Positions 37,605-45,335 are shown, numbered from the stretch's first letter. The stretch: 64,000 bases of DNA from Merdimmobilis hominis (GCF_016901855.1 NZ_JACJKY010000002.1:124001-188000); one strand, 5' to 3'. Translations and numbers: made by a program. Notes: generated by a model not told the origin, from the sequence alone.

Positions 37605-37693
37605 GAGAATCCCTCCGATCAATGGGTTATTTAAGTATAGTATAAAAAAACGCAACCATGGTTGCAAGTGAAAGAAGAAACGAAAAAAGCAGG

Positions 37694-37723
37694 TTGACTT
37701 TTTGCGGAATCGTGTATTATAAT
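37694..37723 (+). promoter_or_regulatory. Promoter of tRNA-Thr
   Basis: TTGACT, 18-nt spacer, TATAAT, 17 nt upstream of the tRNA. Confidence 0.8.
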
Positions 37724-37740
37724 AATAGAATATGAGATAC

Positions 37741-37816
37741 GCTGGTGTAGCTCAGTTGGTAGAGCAGCTGATTTGTAATCAGCAGGTCGGGGGTTCGAGT
37801 CCGTCCACCAGCTCCA
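37741..37816 (+). tRNA. tRNA-Thr (anticodon TGT)
   Basis: 76-nt cloverleaf with encoded CCA. The acceptor GCTGGTG pairs with CACCAGC, the anticodon stem is GCTGA/TCAGC with loop TTTGTAA (anticodon TGT), and the T arm has GGGTTCGAGTCC. The integrated element begins just downstream. Confidence 0.97.
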
Positions 37817-37839
37817 TATTAAGGAACAATCTTTAATAC

Positions 37840-37874
37840 AAAAACAGCCTTCCAAATCGGAGGGCTGTTTTTGT
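37840..37874 (+). terminator. Terminator of tRNA-Thr
   Basis: AAAACAGCCTTCC and GGAGGGCTGTTTT arms, followed by TG. It is the last feature that clearly belongs to the host side. Confidence 0.82.
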
Positions 37875-37880
37875 ATCTAT

Positions 37881-37919
37881 GCCCGGAAAGCCCACAATAT
37901 CAGGCTTTCCGGGCTTTTT
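37881..37919 (+). terminator. Second hairpin terminator, near the element boundary
   Basis: GCCCGGAAAGCC and GGCTTTCCGGGC arms (12 bp) followed by TTTTT. The next 180 nt (37920-38100) contain no gene I can support. Composition shifts to G+C-rich here, so the element's left end probably lies at or near this site. Confidence 0.8.
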
Positions 37920-38100
37920 CTGTTTTCCGGGGACTTGGTGGATTAGTCCGCCATCGGCCCGCTTCCTATCGCGGCGATCACATAGTCCCATGGCGGCTCA
38001 TTTTTGCACACCCTTGTCCGGCCCGTATATGCCAGAAACGAGGAAACGCTAAAAAGTATCCACTCCCGGACAGCGCCACCTCTTTCAATGAGAACAATTT

Positions 38101-38127
38101 AGCGGGAACCTTACGGCTCCCGCTTTT
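38101..38127 (+). terminator. Hairpin downstream of the SprT-like gene
   Basis: AGCGGGA-ACCTTACGGC-TCCCGCT followed by TTTG on the plus strand. It lies just past the stop codon of the minus-strand SprT-like gene, although the T-run is on the other strand. Confidence 0.5.
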
Positions 38128-38130
38128 GTC

Positions 38131-38742
38131 TCATTCCTGCTCGAATGGCTCTCCGCAATCCCCGCAGATTACATTGACCTCCCGCGTTGCCCGGATAATG
38201 GTGCCGCAGCAGGGGCAGACATATTTGATGCTGCGGTTAATGGATTTCTTACTTCCGCCCTTGGTGGTGCCTTCCACCGGCAAGCGGCTGGCGTTGATCT
38301 TGTCCTCGCCCAAAGTTTTTCTGATCCATGCCTCAGTCTCCGGGGCCAGCGTTGTTACCGTCCAGCCATACTTGGCGTGCTTCTCGATATGCAGGCCGTG
38401 GGCCTCAGCGGTGGCCTTAAATTTCTGGTTGTGGTAGTAGCCGTTGTTGCTTACGTCTTGGATGCCATGAACCAGATTGTAGAGATGCGCCATCTCATGC
38501 AGAAGCGTGGCTGCCAGCTCGAAGATGGGCCGGTCAAGGTACTCGGCACAGAGAGTGATTTCCCGATATTTCTCTCCGCTGGCGTTCCATATCTCGTTGA
38601 TACTGCACCAGCCATAAGCCCCGCGCCCTCCGTCCGGCGATACAGTGATGGCCGGGCGGCTCAACTCGCCCTCGTAAAAATGCTCGTTGAACAGGTCGAA
38701 CATTTCCTCGGTTTTTCTTACGATTTCAGATATTTGTAGCAT
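38131..38742 (-). CDS. SprT-like zinc metallopeptidase domain protein
   Basis: 203 aa. The zinc protease motif HEMAH (LLHEMAHLYN, about residue 82) and a C-terminal zinc ribbon C-P-C-C ... C-G-D-C are visible. SprT/SPRTN-like proteins are found in many mobile elements; the eukaryotic relative cleaves DNA-protein crosslinks, but the role of the bacterial mobile-element version is unknown. The start ATG at 38740-38742 has AAGGAGG upstream. It is the leftmost element gene. Confidence 0.83.
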   Translation of the reverse strand: MLQISEIVRKTEEMFDLFNEHFYEGELSRPAITVSPDGGRGAYGWCSINEIWNASGEKYREITLCAEYLDRPIFELAATLLHEMAHLYNLVHGIQDVSNNGYYHNQKFKATAEAHGLHIEKHAKYGWTVTTLAPETEAWIRKTLGEDKINASRLPVEGTTKGGSKKSINRSIKYVCPCCGTIIRATREVNVICGDCGEPFEQE

Positions 38743-38854
38743 GATTGCGTCCTCCTTAAAGATATGTTTTATTTCTGTGAGTGACAGCTTATACAACACC
38801 GGTCAAAAAGCAAGCTCTAAAGGTCTTGAAACATATCTTTTTTCACTGAGGACA

Positions 38855-38879
38855 GGAAAAGCCCCGCCGAAGCGGGGCT
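38855..38879 (-). terminator. Terminator after the DUF3795 gene
   Basis: AGCCCCGC-TTCG-GCGGGGCT followed by TTTTCC on the minus strand. The same GCCCCGC-cgaa hairpin recurs at 39358-39377. Confidence 0.82.
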
Positions 38880-38901
38880 AATCAAAACAGCAAATTAGGA
38901 T

Positions 38902-39276
38902 TTATCGCACTCCTGTCAGGATAAAATTCATTAACTGTTCTACATCATCAAAATCATCATAATCTCCGTTTATGCCATTTCTGTGATATACAATCCCGTT
39001 TTTCTCATTTCTCTCTAAACAGTCCAAGAGCTTTTCTTCTCCATACTTTTTCGCAAATAAGGTAAATGCGTACGGTTTGATTTTGCTTAATAGTCCTTTC
39101 CTGCAATTTTCTTCACACTCATAACAGTGTGTCAGTCCTTTTGCAATCGAACATTTTTTATTCTCACAAATATCATTATCTGGACAACCGTTTGAGCCAC
39201 AGCCGTTACAATCAGCTTTCTCTGTGCATAAGCAACACGCAAGGCCACATCTGGCAATTCCTAATTCTCGTTTCAT
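38902..39276 (-). CDS. DUF3795-type cysteine-rich protein
   Basis: 124 aa. The N-terminal half holds many cysteines in the order C-G-L-A-C-x-x-C, C-N-G-C, C-x-x-x-x-C and C-Y-E-C, the DUF3795 pattern, suggesting a metal-bound or redox fold. The function is unknown. It lies in the element's accessory region 0.9 kb upstream of the arsenic operon. The start ATG follows GGAGGG. It is A/T-richer than the rest of the element, so it may have been acquired separately. Confidence 0.78.
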   Translation of the reverse strand: MKRELGIARCGLACCLCTEKADCNGCGSNGCPDNDICENKKCSIAKGLTHCYECEENCRKGLLSKIKPYAFTLFAKKYGEEKLLDCLERNEKNGIVYHRNGINGDYDDFDDVEQLMNFILTGVR

Positions 39277-39351
39277 GTGATCCCTCCAACTTCCAATTTG
39301 TTTTTCTGATTATAGCATATCGAGCTACAAAAGGGAAGCATGTTATAACCC

Positions 39352-39377
39352 AAGAAAGCCCCCGCCGAAGCGGGGCC
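39352..39377 (-). terminator. Terminator after the 206-aa accessory gene
   Basis: GGCCCCGC-TTCG-GCGGGGGC followed by TTTCTT on the minus strand, 8 nt past the stop codon. Confidence 0.8.
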
Positions 39378-39385
39378 TTCTCGTT

Positions 39386-40006
39386 TTACTCTGCGGCAAT
39401 GAAACCTTGTTCTTTCAGGCTTTCGATGAGGGCCGGATTTTCCGGGCCGGTCAAGGTTCCTTCTTTGTCAATGTTATAGCTTCCTACTGCGAAAGCGTAT
39501 GTCGGCGCTCTCAGATATTCCGGCTTTGCGCCAATGAAGTCGCCTACTGCTGCCACCAGCTCCTTGCGACGCACACCTGTCACATTATAGGCCGCTTCGA
39601 TGCCTTCCGGCTCATTTCCCACCGTGATAGGCTCACCGGGATCTTCCGCCGGGATTTCGTCGGTTTGTGGGCTTTCTTGCAGCGCGGTCTCTATTTCCGG
39701 CTCGGCAGCCTCCACGGCCATAACCTCTGTGCTTTCCTGTGCGGCGGCTTTGGCTGCGGCCTTCGCCGCTCGGCTTACTCTGGTGCGGGCCTCCGGGAAT
39801 ATCTCCGGCAGTGCGCCTTCCTCATAGTGGATTTCAAAGGTGATCTTCCCATCCATGTGTACGTTGAAATGGAAGTCGGTCATTTCCACCTCTTTCAGTG
39901 CGTCCGGCAGCTCAATGTTCTTATACCGCTTGACTTCCTCGCCGTTTACCATAAGGCAAACCGGAACCGCGTCCCTCAGTTTCGCTGTGATTTTTCCTGT
40001 TTTCAT
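39386..40006 (-). CDS. Mobile-element accessory protein of unknown function
   Basis: 206 aa. The N-terminal domain (about 1-75) is followed by an Ala/Glu-rich low-complexity linker (about 80-135). The C-terminal module has NVTGVRRKELVAAVGDFIGA, then YLRAPTYAFAVGSYNIDKEG. I recognise this last module as recurrent in conjugative and phage elements of gut Firmicutes, sometimes labelled virulence-related, but no activity is established. The start ATG at 40004-40006 has AAAGGTGG upstream. It diverges from the ars operon, sharing a 100-nt intergenic region. Confidence 0.5.
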   Translation of the reverse strand: MKTGKITAKLRDAVPVCLMVNGEEVKRYKNIELPDALKEVEMTDFHFNVHMDGKITFEIHYEEGALPEIFPEARTRVSRAAKAAAKAAAQESTEVMAVEAAEPEIETALQESPQTDEIPAEDPGEPITVGNEPEGIEAAYNVTGVRRKELVAAVGDFIGAKPEYLRAPTYAFAVGSYNIDKEGTLTGPENPALIESLKEQGFIAAE

Positions 40007-40106
40007 TATCATTTCCACCTTTCATTTTGTGCTGGGGCTGTTGCCTTGTGTGAGTCACAGCTTACACACCACGGGTGAAAAATCAAGGCCTTTTTTGAAA
40101 AAGGTA

Positions 40107-40135
40107 TTGACAATTCACGCTGTCGTGCATATAAT
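40107..40135 (+). promoter_or_regulatory. Promoter of the ars operon
   Basis: TTGACA, 17-nt spacer, TATAAT, consensus, directly upstream of the operator palindrome. Confidence 0.92.
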
Positions 40136-40139
40136 AACA

Positions 40140-40157
40140 TATAGACATTTATCTATA
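40140..40157. promoter_or_regulatory. Likely ArsR operator
   Basis: Inverted repeat TATAGA-CATTTA-TCTATA placed at the transcription start, where binding of ArsR would block transcription. This is the usual layout of ArsR/SmtB operators. Confidence 0.75.
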
Positions 40158-40174
40158 GGAGGTGATTGAGAGAG

Positions 40175-40483
40175 ATGGATGAAAAAAGAATTGCGGCAAT
40201 TTTCAAAGCGTTTTGTGATGAAAATCGCATTAGGATTATAAAACTGCTGCGTTCAGGTGAAAAATGCGCCTGCAAGCTGTTGGAAGAAATCAATGTCACA
40301 CAGCCTACGCTTTCCCACCATATGAAAATTCTTTGTGACTCGGAAATAGTTGTCGGGCGCAAAGAGGGAAAATGGACACACTATTCTATTTCAGAAAAAG
40401 GTGTGGAACAGGCAAAAGAATGTTTGCGGCAGTTGACAACACTTGATGTTGAAAGCGAAAATAAGTCGTGCTGTGAAAAGTGA
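40175..40483 (+). CDS. arsR: ArsR family arsenic-responsive repressor
   Basis: 102 aa winged helix-turn-helix. It has the classic order: helix with RIIKLLRSGEKCACKLLEEI, recognition segment QPTLSHHMKIL, wing EGKWTHYSIS. The C-A-C pair in the first helix corresponds to the metalloid-binding Cys-x-Cys of ArsR, and a Cys-Cys pair lies near the C-terminus. It should release DNA on binding As(III). The ATG at 40175 follows a strong GGAGGTGATT; a TTG at 40166 is possible but too near. It is the first gene of the operon. Confidence 0.92.
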   Translation: MDEKRIAAIFKAFCDENRIRIIKLLRSGEKCACKLLEEINVTQPTLSHHMKILCDSEIVVGRKEGKWTHYSISEKGVEQAKECLRQLTTLDVESENKSCCEK

Positions 40484-40572
40484 GGAAGTTTATTTGAATG
40501 CTTTTCCGCACGACTTATATTCGGAATATTAAATCGACATATTTCAATATGACTATATGAAAGGAGCTTTTT

Positions 40573-41586
40573 ATGGAGGCACTAAAAACAATTTGGGACT
40601 TTTTTCAAAATGAAGTCCTCGGTATGAACTGGCTGAATCGTCTCATTGAAACAATTTTGAACGCTTGCGGTTTAGATACCACGGGCAAAATAGGAGCGAG
40701 TATTCAGTTTTTCATCTATGATACCATAAAAATTATGGTACTGCTTGGCGTTTTGATTTTGATTATCTCGTATATTCAAAGTTATTTCCCGCCCGAAAGA
40801 GCTAAAAAGATACTCGGCAGATTTCACGGAATATGGGCGAATATCATCGCCGCTCTGCTCGGTACGGTAACACCGTTTTGCTCGTGTTCTTCCATTCCGT
40901 TGTTTATCGGGTTTACAAGCGCAGGTTTGCCGCTTGGCGTTACATTCTCCTTTTTGATTTCTTCGCCGATGGTTGACCTCGGAAGCCTTGTCTTACTGAT
41001 GAGTATTTTCGGCTGGAAAGTTGCTGTTTTATATGTAATATTCGGTTTGGTAATCGCTGTGGCTGGCGGAACGCTAATTGAAAAGTTGCACCTCGATAAT
41101 CAAGTGGAAGAATATATCCGAAACGGTCACTCAATTGATGTTCCGCAGGAGGAGCTGCATTTCAAAGACCGTATGAAATTTGCGTGGGAACAGGTTGTTG
41201 AAACCGCTAAAAAGGTTGCTCCTTATGTTCTGATTGGCGTGGGCATTGGTGCTTTCATTCACAACTGGATTCCTGAAGAATTTATTGTCAAAGCACTTGG
41301 CGAAAATAATCCGTTTGGCGTAATTCTTGCTACGATAGTAGGTATTCCGATGTATGCGGATATTTTCGGTACAATCCCGATTGCAGAAGCCCTGCTTGCA
41401 AAAGGTGCTTTGCTCGGCGTTGTGCTTTCCTTTATGATGGGCGTTACAACGCTCTCGCTCCCTTCAATAATTATGCTTCGCAAAGCAGTTAAGCCGAAAC
41501 TGCTCGGTATTTTCATTGGAATATGTGCCGCTGGTATTATTATTGTAGGCTATCTTTTCAACGCAATACAATATTTAATTGTTTAA
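40573..41586 (+). CDS. arsP: ArsP-like permease (DUF318 family)
   Basis: 337 aa, about eight to ten membrane segments in two halves. It has the hallmark TPFCSCSSIPLFIGF near residue 97 and a mirrored C-terminal half with VGIPMYADIFGTIP and TTLSLPSIIMLRKA. Members of this permease family export trivalent organoarsenicals (ArsP) or other metals; the cysteines of CSCSS are candidate ligands. The operon context with arsR and arsC supports an arsenic role. It occupies the place where ArsB or Acr3 would be expected. The start ATG follows AAAGGAG. Confidence 0.82.
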   Translation: MEALKTIWDFFQNEVLGMNWLNRLIETILNACGLDTTGKIGASIQFFIYDTIKIMVLLGVLILIISYIQSYFPPERAKKILGRFHGIWANIIAALLGTVTPFCSCSSIPLFIGFTSAGLPLGVTFSFLISSPMVDLGSLVLLMSIFGWKVAVLYVIFGLVIAVAGGTLIEKLHLDNQVEEYIRNGHSIDVPQEELHFKDRMKFAWEQVVETAKKVAPYVLIGVGIGAFIHNWIPEEFIVKALGENNPFGVILATIVGIPMYADIFGTIPIAEALLAKGALLGVVLSFMMGVTTLSLPSIIMLRKAVKPKLLGIFIGICAAGIIIVGYLFNAIQYLIV

Positions 41587-41604
41587 TTTTAGGAGGTTAT
41601 TATT

Positions 41605-41982
41605 ATGGCATTATTTAATTTTGGAAAGAAAAAGGAAGAAGAAAAGAAAACACCTGCTTGCGCTTGTAGCTGTGGTGGTGCTGCCAGCGAAGCAGAAAGC
41701 ATTACAAACGATTGCTGTCCTGATTTGAAAGAGGGAGAAATCTGCTGTATCAAAGTGTTAGCAGGTTGCAAATCCTGCCACGAACAATTTGAATACGCAA
41801 AACAGGCGGTAAAGGATATGGGACTTTCCGTAGAGGTCGAATACATTACCGACATGCAGAAAGTAATGGAATACGGGGTTATGAGTATGCCTGCCCTTGT
41901 TGTCAATGAAAAGGTTGTTGCTATGGGCAAGGTTTTGAAAGCCGTTGATGTAGTTGCTCTGCTGCACAAGCTGGGGTTTTAA
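41605..41982 (+). CDS. Thioredoxin-like small protein of the ars operon
   Basis: 125 aa. The N-terminal tail (about 1-45) is Lys/Glu-rich and has the cysteine cluster C-A-C-S-C. The thioredoxin-fold domain follows with C-x-x-C (GCKSC) and the cis-proline segment MSMPALVVNEK. Similar redox-active glutaredoxin-like proteins often accompany DUF318 permeases. It may supply electrons to ArsC or bring As(III) to the permease. The start ATG follows AGGAGG. Its stop overlaps the arsC start. Confidence 0.82.
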   Translation: MALFNFGKKKEEEKKTPACACSCGGAASEAESITNDCCPDLKEGEICCIKVLAGCKSCHEQFEYAKQAVKDMGLSVEVEYITDMQKVMEYGVMSMPALVVNEKVVAMGKVLKAVDVVALLHKLGF

Positions 41983-42413
41983 TGATGGATAAGAAAAAGG
42001 TAGCCTTTATTTGTGTGCATAACTCCTGCCGCAGTCAGATTGCAGAAGCACTTGGAAAACATTTGGCGGGAGATAAGTTTGATTTCTATTCTGCTGGAAC
42101 AGAAACAAAACCACAAATCAATCAGGATGCTGTGCGGCTTATGAAACAGCTTTATGGGATAGATATGGAGAAAAGCCAGTATAGCAAGACGATTGATAAA
42201 ATCCCCACGCCTGATATTGCGATTTCAATGGGGTGTGATGTCGGCTGTCCCTATATCGGTAGAGCATTTGATGATAATTGGGGTCTTCCCGATCCAACGG
42301 GACAAGGTGATGAAATATTCAAATATGTTATCATGCAGATAGAGAAAAGATTAAATGAGTTAAAAAATTATTTTTGCACCAGCAACGATGGCCTTCAATC
42401 AGAATCAGACTAA
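41982..42413 (+). CDS. arsC: Arsenate reductase ArsC (low-molecular-weight phosphatase family)
   Basis: 143 aa. The P-loop CVHNSCRSQ (Cys near 12) matches the LMW-PTP-type ArsC that is recycled by thioredoxin. It reduces As(V) to As(III). The further redox cysteines of this class probably lie in GCDVGCPYIG (Cys near 86 and 90). Homologues are 130-145 aa, so it looks full length. It overlaps the thioredoxin-like gene by one base, showing tight coupling. It ends at a strong terminator. Confidence 0.93.
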   Translation: MMDKKKVAFICVHNSCRSQIAEALGKHLAGDKFDFYSAGTETKPQINQDAVRLMKQLYGIDMEKSQYSKTIDKIPTPDIAISMGCDVGCPYIGRAFDDNWGLPDPTGQGDEIFKYVIMQIEKRLNELKNYFCTSNDGLQSESD

Positions 42414-42433
42414 AGGCTACACAAACTCTATTG

Positions 42434-42471
42434 CGGGCCAATCTGCCTTGTGTGGATTGGCCCACTTTTTT
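42434..42471 (+). terminator. Terminator of the ars operon
   Basis: GGGCCAATC and GATTGGCCC arms, followed by ACTTTTTT. The following 145 nt (42472-42618) contain only a TATAAT-like word at 42486 and the leader of the sigma-like gene. Confidence 0.88.
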
Positions 42472-42618
42472 GTAAACACCCTTTGTATAATCTGAGCTTC
42501 GCAAAAATAAAATGAATTTTTCAAAAAAACTTTCCGGTTTGCACCCCTGAGATGTGTTCTGGTTATGTGAGGAGGCGAAAAAGAACCAGCTCAAATCTGC
42601 AAAAAGGAGGGATGCGGC

Positions 42619-43041
42619 ATGATGTCTCCCTCTGATGAAGAACGGATCGTCGCCATGGTGGATTCCTTCACCAAGACGGTGGCCCGGAATTTCAGCAGAA
42701 ATCTCAAACGGGCAAAGGCCAACGCGGAGAAGCATTACTCCGACGAGCCGGTAGACTATCTTCTTGAAACTTTAAGCCACGACGACAGGTATCCGTCCGA
42801 TCATTTTGTGCTTTATGCGGACGAGTTATCCTGCGTGGTTCACAGCGAAACTTTATATAAAGCACTCTGCTCCCTGCCGGAGAAGCAGCGGAAGGTCTTA
42901 CTCTTTGACTTCTGGTATGCTTGGACGGACAGGGAAATTGCAGCCAGAATGGAGGTGACGACCCGCACTGTCTACAACCTGAGGCAGCGCGCTTTCAAGG
43001 CAATCCGGAAATTCTATGAGCAAGGCAGCTCAGAGCCATGA
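42619..43041 (+). CDS. Sigma-70 region 4-type factor of the mobile element
   Basis: 140 aa. The C-terminal region 4 (about 80-135) has LPEKQRKVLLFDFWYAWTDREIA and the helix-turn-helix RMEVTTRTVYNLRQRAF. The N-terminal half is helical with no clear region 2. Such proteins are paired with small Tn916-type HTH proteins in conjugative elements. The start ATG follows AAAGGAGG and is one of two adjacent ATGs. It overlaps the next gene by 26 nt. It may direct transcription of the element's genes. Confidence 0.78.
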   Translation: MMSPSDEERIVAMVDSFTKTVARNFSRNLKRAKANAEKHYSDEPVDYLLETLSHDDRYPSDHFVLYADELSCVVHSETLYKALCSLPEKQRKVLLFDFWYAWTDREIAARMEVTTRTVYNLRQRAFKAIRKFYEQGSSEP

Positions 43042-43258
43042 ATTAACCTATGACCTAATCAAGCGAGCGGTTCACGGCGACCAAGAGGCAATCGAAGCAT
43101 ATCTCCTGCACTATGACGCTTACATCAATTTTCTGGTGTCGTACGACGAAGTTGGCCCGGATGGCCGGATATACCGGCATATTGATGAAGATATGAAAAT
43201 TGAGGTGCAGATGAAGCTCGTGGACGCATTACAGAACAAATGGAGGAAACTGATATGA
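43016..43258 (+). CDS. Tn916-type helix-turn-helix protein
   Basis: 80 aa. The sequence LIKRAVHGDQEAIEAYLLHY followed by D-A-Y-I-N resembles the conjugative-transposon helix-turn-helix family (sigma region 2-like). It may complement the region-4 protein encoded just upstream, so the two could act as a split sigma factor. It overlaps both neighbours, the upstream gene by 26 nt and the downstream gene by 4 nt (ATGA). Confidence 0.75.
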   Translation: MSKAAQSHELTYDLIKRAVHGDQEAIEAYLLHYDAYINFLVSYDEVGPDGRIYRHIDEDMKIEVQMKLVDALQNKWRKLI

Positions 43259-44070
43259 TACTCATGCCAGACCTGTTTTCCTTCGCCTACGTCCCGAACT
43301 GGTACTCCCAGCTTGATATGCTGGCGGAGATGGCCTTGCCGGAACCGTGGCGATTCAAAAACCCTATATACTTAACGAAAAATCCAGATACTCCGATTTT
43401 GGAGCGATACATTCACGCGATCTTTAAGAAACAGCTTATTGACTACAAGGACGAAAGAAACCCCAGCAGCGCGGCAGATTACTTCCACATCGAGAATGAA
43501 TTTTGCTGCTTCCATACGGGCCTCTACACCCGACGGTACAAAGCCATTTATGCCTGTTTTGACCGGAATAAAAAGAAGGACTCCCTGCTGGAATGGTTTT
43601 TCAGGGGCTTTGCGGACGAGTTGTCGCCGATGCTCCGGCATATCTCCCCGCTGCCAAAGAAGCCCAGCTACTATATGACGCAATATGGCGTCAATTACAA
43701 CCCGGAATGGCCGATCCGTGTCAACGTGGAGCATATCCTCGGTGATGCGGAGAACCTTTCCCGTATCCCGCCAGAAATCCGAGAAGCGCAAAACCTGCCC
43801 CTGCTCTTAGAAACGGCAGTTGAGTTGGCGCGGCGGAAGGCTGTGGTGGAACCGAGCATTGTGGTTCCACAGGGGTATCAGGGCCGGGTACAATACTTGC
43901 TGCCGATCTGTCTGACCGATATGGAGCAGCCCGACCTTGCCATGACCCTCACGATCATGGACGGGTATTATTTGGGGAATACCTGCCTCACCTTAGAGAT
44001 GGCGTACCTCAACGCGCGGCTTCTTTCCAGACCGGTGGCGCATTGGCTCACGGACATTGTGGAGGAATAG
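43255..44070 (+). CDS. DUF3825-like protein
   Basis: 271 aa. The segment FHTGLYTRRYKAIYACFDRN followed by W-F-F-R-G-F, and later RVNVEHILGDAENLSRIP, are features I associate with DUF3825, a domain of unknown function frequent in mobile elements. The start ATG at 43255 has TGGAGGA upstream and overlaps the preceding stop codon; an earlier in-frame ATG at 43240 lacks this. No catalytic motif is evident. It is translated as part of the sigma-like gene cluster. Confidence 0.65.
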   Translation: MILMPDLFSFAYVPNWYSQLDMLAEMALPEPWRFKNPIYLTKNPDTPILERYIHAIFKKQLIDYKDERNPSSAADYFHIENEFCCFHTGLYTRRYKAIYACFDRNKKKDSLLEWFFRGFADELSPMLRHISPLPKKPSYYMTQYGVNYNPEWPIRVNVEHILGDAENLSRIPPEIREAQNLPLLLETAVELARRKAVVEPSIVVPQGYQGRVQYLLPICLTDMEQPDLAMTLTIMDGYYLGNTCLTLEMAYLNARLLSRPVAHWLTDIVEE

Positions 44071-44137
44071 CTGCGCACAGATCGCAGGCCCGCTCCCCGG
44101 CAGCCGGATCGGCTCTGGCGGAAAGGGGTGCTTAGAC

Positions 44138-44344
44138 TTGCGCCGAAGCAAGAAGGAGGTTGAACAATATGAGCTGACAGATGAACGGAAGCCGATCCTC
44201 TGCCCGAAATGTGGGCGGCGGTTTATGGATTCCGCACCAGATACCAAATCACGGCTGATTATCCCGAAGAAGGGCCGGTATCCCGATTATTATGTGAAGT
44301 GCGGGCACTGCGGCGCAGAAATCGGGGTAATAAAAACTGAATAG
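44138..44344 (+). CDS. Small zinc-ribbon protein (KTR-like)
   Basis: 68 aa, TTG start with AAAGGGG upstream. It has two Cys pairs, ILCPKCGRRF and VKCGHCGAEIG, separated by a segment rich in Asp, Lys and Arg (DTKSRLIIPKKG). This is like the cysteine-rich KTR proteins of conjugative elements. It should bind one zinc and possibly nucleic acid. A longer reading from an ATG at 44057 overlaps the preceding gene and lacks a ribosome binding site. Confidence 0.65.
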   Translation: MRRSKKEVEQYELTDERKPILCPKCGRRFMDSAPDTKSRLIIPKKGRYPDYYVKCGHCGAEIGVIKTE

Positions 44345-44566
44345 CAAACACCGAATGTTCCGGGCAAGACTCCGGGACTTACCGGATAGCTGCGGCAATA
44401 CTACAGCCCTCATAAGGAATGTATATGAGGACGGGCAACGGACAGCGAAGCCGGGAAACCGGTGCGCGCGTTTGTTTGTGCATGATGCGCGGAGGGGCGA
44501 TTTCATTCCTTAGATAGCGGTCAAACCTCCATGGTACCACCCGAAAGATGGTGGAGACGACATTGA
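44345..44566 (+). ncRNA. Candidate structured RNA or leader (unassigned)
   Basis: 220 nt without a supportable gene between the zinc-ribbon gene and a strong terminator. Several possible stems are visible: CCTCATA/TATGAGG (about 44410-44438), CCACC/GGTGG (about 44537-44553), and purine-rich joints with GGGAAACC. It ends directly in an intrinsic terminator, the layout of a discrete small RNA or of a regulated leader for the sigma-like gene downstream. I cannot assign it to a known family. Confidence 0.35.
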
Positions 44567-44610
44567 GCCTGACAAGCGGCACTTTTGTGCTGCTTGTCAG
44601 GCTTTTTTTG
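44566..44610 (+). terminator. Strong terminator upstream of the second sigma-like gene
   Basis: GCCTGACAAGC and GCTTGTCAGGC arms (11 bp, 14-nt loop) followed by seven T. Confidence 0.9.
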
Positions 44611-44660
44611 TTTTAGCGGCCAAGGTGCCGCCTGCCGGGCTCCGAAAGGAGAACGGCAAA

Positions 44661-45050
44661 ATGAAAGTCCGGTATGAATTTGTAAATGGAGAAATTTCTG
44701 AAATTGAGGTGGACGACAACCTTGGGGAGCTGCTGGTGGATTTTGACCGGCAGGAATATAACAACGACCACAAGGAAACCCGCCGCCATACTTCCCTCGA
44801 CGGTATGGAATACGAAGGCGAGGCGTTCCTCTCCCCTGAAAATACGGAGGAGCAAGTTTTGAAGCGGGCGGATATGGCCTGCCTGCTCCGGGCCATGGAG
44901 GCCCTTACCCCGGCCCAGCGGGAGCTGGTGCGCCGAGTCTATTTTGAAAATGAGAAAATCTCGAAGATTGCCCGTGAAGAAGGCGTTTCCCATGTGGCAA
45001 TCCATGACCGCCTAAAGCGGATATACCAGAAGATTAAAAATAATTTTTAA
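44661..45050 (+). CDS. Sigma-70 region 4-like DNA-binding protein
   Basis: 129 aa. The C-terminal part has LTPAQRELVRRVYFENEKIS and the helix-turn-helix REEGVSHVAIHDRLKRIYQ. The N-terminal 60 residues are acidic. It is similar in style to phage late regulators and to the region-4 protein 2 kb upstream. The start ATG at 44661 follows GAAAGGAG; a longer reading from 44625 has no ribosome binding site. It heads the phage-type replication cluster, so it may control it. Confidence 0.72.
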   Translation: MKVRYEFVNGEISEIEVDDNLGELLVDFDRQEYNNDHKETRRHTSLDGMEYEGEAFLSPENTEEQVLKRADMACLLRAMEALTPAQRELVRRVYFENEKISKIAREEGVSHVAIHDRLKRIYQKIKNNF

Positions 45051-45131
45051 TCTGACCCTTACAATTTGTCTTTCCCGTGGCCTAACAGTGAGAGCTACAA
45101 AAACCGGCTCTCAGAAAGAGGTGAAAGGCAA

Positions 45132-45335
45132 ATGAAACATAACTTGAAAATCTGCATTGCCAGCGGGCCGGAAACCGGCGGCATAGTCCGCTGTGAGACG
45201 GTTCGGCTGCGCGAGCGGGTGCTGCGGCGTTTGTTCGGGGATACGCGCCGTGTGACGATCATCGTCCCCGGCGACAGTGTGCAGGCGCTGTCGGTTCAGG
45301 AGGTGCCGGAGGTGGGCAGCCATGATTGTGCATGA
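45132..45335 (+). CDS. Small protein upstream of the SNF2 helicase
   Basis: 67 aa beginning MKHNLKICIASGPETGG. The middle is very basic (RLRERVLRRLFGDTRRVTII). I do not recognise a family. The ATG at 45132 follows AGAGGTGAAAGG. It overlaps the start of the helicase N-terminal fragment by 14 nt, implying that the two are translated from one message. Confidence 0.55.
   Translation: MKHNLKICIASGPETGGIVRCETVRLRERVLRRLFGDTRRVTIIVPGDSVQALSVQEVPEVGSHDCA

Noticed and set aside
37631-37855. Minus-strand ORF over tRNA-Thr
   Set aside because: It is the antisense reading of the tRNA gene.
37871-38437. Plus-strand ORF of 188 codons at the element's left end
   Set aside because: It overlaps a terminator and the well-supported SprT-like gene on the other strand, and has no domain or ribosome binding site.
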